From NCBI GenBank assembly GCA_012841675.1, contig DUUG01000264.1, positions 1-6,203 of the forward strand: a stretch of 6,203 bases of DNA, in the 5' to 3' direction. Position numbers and translations under genes: made by a program. Position 1 is the first letter of the stretch, and each line of letters starts with the position of its first letter. The DNA comes from Clostridiales bacterium. GTDB taxonomy: Bacteria > Bacillota > Clostridia > Oscillospirales > QAMX01. The notes under the pieces are model-generated. The model searched no databases, was not told the origin of the DNA, and saw only the letters and a list, made by a program, of their open reading frames with translations. Positions 4,033 to 6,203 of the stretch are shown here, piece after piece.

Positions 4033-6120
4033 ATGAAAAACCCATTGGACGATTTTGGCTGTTTGGTTTTTGACGATCGGGCTATGCGCGAGCGGCTGCC
4101 CCGAGAAACCTATACGGCGCTGCAACGTACCATTCGCGAGGGAAAAAGCATTGACCCTTCCATTGCAGGCATTGTTGCCAATGCCATGAAAGACTGGGCC
4201 ATTGAAAAGGGCGTTACACACTATACCCACTGGTTCCAACCGATGACAGGAATTACGGCGGAAAAACACGATAGCTTTCTAAGCCCCTATGCCGACGGCG
4301 ATATTATTATGAAATTCTCCGGGAAAGAGCTGATTCAGGGCGAGCCCGATGCCTCGTCTTTCCCCTCCGGTGGTCTACGTGCCACGTTTGAAGCCAGAGG
4401 CTATACCGCTTGGGATCCCACCTCCTATGCGTTTATCAAAGAAGGCACTCTTTGCATTCCCACGGCCTTCTGCTCCTACGACGGACAGGCCTTAGATATG
4501 AAAACGCCGCTGCTCCGATCTATGGAGAGCATCAACCGTCAAGCTTTGCGCGTTCTGCGGCTGTTAGGGGACACCGAAACCGAGCGTGTCATCACCACCA
4601 CCGGCGCGGAACAGGAGTATTTTCTGCTGGATAAGGAAATGTATAAAAAGCGCCGCGATCTGGTTTTTTGCGGCCGTACATTGTTTGGCGCAAAGCCTGC
4701 CAAGGGACAGGAGCTGGAGGATCACTACTTCGGCGCCATCCGTCCCCGTGTGCAGGCGTTTATGCGCGAGTTAAATCATGAGCTTTGGAAGCTCGGCGTG
4801 CTGGCCAAAACGGAACACAACGAAACCTCTCCTTCCCAGCATGAGCTGGCACCTATTTTCACCACCACCAACATTGCCGTGGACCACAACCAGCTTACGA
4901 TGGAAATGATGAAAAAGGTGGCCGAAAAGCATGATTTGGTCTGCCTTTTGCATGAAAAGCCCTTTGCCTGGGTAAACGGCTCGGGCAAACACAACAACTG
5001 GTCGCTTGCTACGGATCAGGGCGAAAACCTCTTGGATCCCGGCGACAATCCGGCCGAAAACATGCGCTTTCTGCTGTTTTTGGCAGCGATCATTGCCGCG
5101 GTGGATGAGTATCAGGATCTTCTCCGGATTGCCGCCGCTTCGGCCGGAAACGACCACCGTTTAGGCGCAAGCGAAGCTCCGCCGGCTATCATCTCCATCT
5201 ACCTAGGCTCTGAATTGACATCTGTTTTAGAAGCCATGGAGTGCGGCTCCGCCTGCCACCCGTCTGTACGGGAAATGCAGTCGCTTGCCAATACGCTGCC
5301 TGCTTTTGCCAAAGACACCACCGACCGCAACCGCACCTCCCCCTTTGCCTTTACGGGCAACAAGTTCGAGTTTCGGATGCCCGGCTCGTCTGCTTCGGTG
5401 GCTACTCCCAACATTATCATAAACACCATCGTGGCAGAAAAGCTATCCTACTTTGCCGACTGCTTAGAGCAGGAAGAAGACGTTGCAAAAGCCTTGCCTC
5501 GTCTCATTTGTGAAACGGTGAAAGACCATCAGCGGATTCTCTTTAACGGCAATAACTACTCCGAAGAATGGGTGCAGGAAGCGGCGCGCCGGGGCCTTCT
5601 GAACTTGGAAACTACCGTGGATGCCCTTCCCTACTTTACTGCGCCCAAAAACATCTCTTTGTTTGAAAAACAGCAGGTTTTCTCCGAGGACGAGGTTCGT
5701 TCTCGCTATGAGATTTTGTTGGAAAACTATAAAAAAACCCTTCACATCGAAGCGCTGACCATGCTGGAGATGGCGAAAACGCAGATTTTCCCTGCCACTT
5801 CCGACTTTGCCGGCAGGCTTGCCGAAAATATCGCGAAAAAACGTGCCGTATGCCAAGCGGCCTGCAAGGCGGAGGAGAAGCTTGTTTTGCGTCTCTCCAA
5901 CCTGACGGATAAACTGGCCGAAAAAATTGCCAATTTGGAAGCGGCCCTGGCCCAAGTCAACGCCGAGGAAACGAATGTGCTTTCTCTGGCCAAAGCCTAC
6001 CGCGACAAAGTCAAAGCCGCTATGAAAGAGCTTCGGGCAATAGCGGACGAAATCGAACCGCTGGTTGCCAAAGAGGCGTGGCCCTTCCCTACATACAGCG
6101 ATCTTCTGTTCAGCGTCTAA
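4033..6120 (+). CDS. glnN: Type III glutamine synthetase
   Basis: This 695-residue enzyme joins ammonia to glutamate using ATP to make glutamine, in the cytoplasm. Its length matches the type III (GlnN) class of about 700 residues, far above the roughly 450 of GlnA. Class features are HWFQPMTG (66-73), GGLRATFEARGYTAWDPTSY (113-132), GAEQEYFLLD (191-200, metal-binding acidic residues), NETSPSQHELAPIF (263-276), NGSGKHNNWS (315-324), EAPPAIISIYLG (381-392) and DRNRTSPFAFTGNKFEFRMP (431-450). The last 100 or so residues are Ala/Glu/Lys-rich and helical, as expected for the class. Type III enzymes are known as dodecamers of two stacked hexamers. The ATG at 4033 follows AGGAG by 8 bases. It is a single-gene unit between its own promoter, leader attenuator and terminator, facing away from nadE. 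Confidence 0.97.
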   Translation: MKNPLDDFGCLVFDDRAMRERLPRETYTALQRTIREGKSIDPSIAGIVANAMKDWAIEKGVTHYTHWFQPMTGITAEKHDSFLSPYADGDIIMKFSGKELIQGEPDASSFPSGGLRATFEARGYTAWDPTSYAFIKEGTLCIPTAFCSYDGQALDMKTPLLRSMESINRQALRVLRLLGDTETERVITTTGAEQEYFLLDKEMYKKRRDLVFCGRTLFGAKPAKGQELEDHYFGAIRPRVQAFMRELNHELWKLGVLAKTEHNETSPSQHELAPIFTTTNIAVDHNQLTMEMMKKVAEKHDLVCLLHEKPFAWVNGSGKHNNWSLATDQGENLLDPGDNPAENMRFLLFLAAIIAAVDEYQDLLRIAAASAGNDHRLGASEAPPAIISIYLGSELTSVLEAMECGSACHPSVREMQSLANTLPAFAKDTTDRNRTSPFAFTGNKFEFRMPGSSASVATPNIIINTIVAEKLSYFADCLEQEEDVAKALPRLICETVKDHQRILFNGNNYSEEWVQEAARRGLLNLETTVDALPYFTAPKNISLFEKQQVFSEDEVRSRYEILLENYKKTLHIEALTMLEMAKTQIFPATSDFAGRLAENIAKKRAVCQAACKAEEKLVLRLSNLTDKLAEKIANLEAALAQVNAEETNVLSLAKAYRDKVKAAMKELRAIADEIEPLVAKEAWPFPTYSDLLFSV

Positions 6121-6122
6121 TG

Positions 6123-6159
6123 ACAATCCCCGTGCAAGCAAGCTGTACGGGGATTGTTT
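6123..6159 (+). terminator. Intrinsic terminator of glnN
   Basis: ACAATCCCCGT (6123-6133) pairs perfectly with ACGGGGATTGT (6147-6157). The stem extends by a G-U, a C-G and an A-U pair to a seven-base loop. It starts two bases after the stop codon. The U-tract is short (6157-6159, then C), so some read-through is possible. Confidence 0.8.
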
Positions 6160-6187
6160 CTATGCATGCCTATTTTATCCGCAAAAT

Positions 6188-6202
6188 TGCATGAATTATG
6201 CA
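6188..6202. repeat. Small palindrome at the right edge
   Basis: TGCAT (6188-6192) and ATGCA (6198-6202) flank GAATT. It could be an operator or part of a promoter for a gene beyond the window, but the sequence ends here and no role can be assigned. Confidence 0.3.
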
Positions 6203-6203
6203 G

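Noticed and set aside
5464..6141. A 225-codon minus-strand open frame under glnN
   Set aside because: It is a shadow of the glnN coding frame with no recognisable product and runs antisense through the glnN terminator.
6161..6193. A ten-codon plus-strand frame after glnN
   Set aside because: It is too short, lacks a ribosome binding site and lies after the terminator.

Overview
The window looks like ordinary chromosomal DNA from a Gram-positive bacterium of the Firmicutes, most likely a clostridial relative. This is inferred from strong AGGAGG-type ribosome binding sites, TTG and GTG starts, consensus TTGACA/TATAAT promoters, a type III glutamine synthetase and a short ammonia-dependent NAD synthetase. 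No species-level marker is present. I see no mobile element, CRISPR array, tRNA or rRNA.

Layout from left to right. At the left edge, on the minus strand, are the first 21 codons of an unidentified gene (1-65), translationally coupled to ruvX/yqgF (62-496, minus). A divergent promoter region (497-736) separates ruvX from a minimal DEAD-box RNA helicase (737-1903, plus), whose leader is predicted to fold and to hide its own ribosome binding site. The helicase ends at a strong intrinsic terminator (1913-1959), which meets a convergent minus-strand gene for a six-helix membrane protein of unknown function (1958-2830). Upstream of that gene are a perfect consensus promoter, a palindrome and the terminator of nadE. 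Next come nadE (2972-3715, minus) and, across a 317-base divergent region, glnN, the type III glutamine synthetase (4033-6120, plus). A hairpin terminator and a small edge palindrome finish the window.

The genes cover RNA remodelling (helicase), RNA/DNA processing (RuvX/YqgF), NAD synthesis (NadE) and ammonia assimilation (GlnN). NadE and GlnN face away from each other and both use ammonia and ATP to make an amide, so the pairing may be functional.

The most interesting content is regulatory. The glnN transcript appears to meet an intrinsic terminator within about 45 bases of its start, which suggests an attenuator, and its loop fits the A-N-N-G-N-N pattern bound by ANTAR antiterminators. The glnN and membrane-protein promoters share an 11-base palindrome, TATTGACAATA, over the -35 box. 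The helicase leader carries an exact copy of the 16S anti-Shine-Dalgarno core beside its own ribosome binding site. I found no clearly new multi-gene system.
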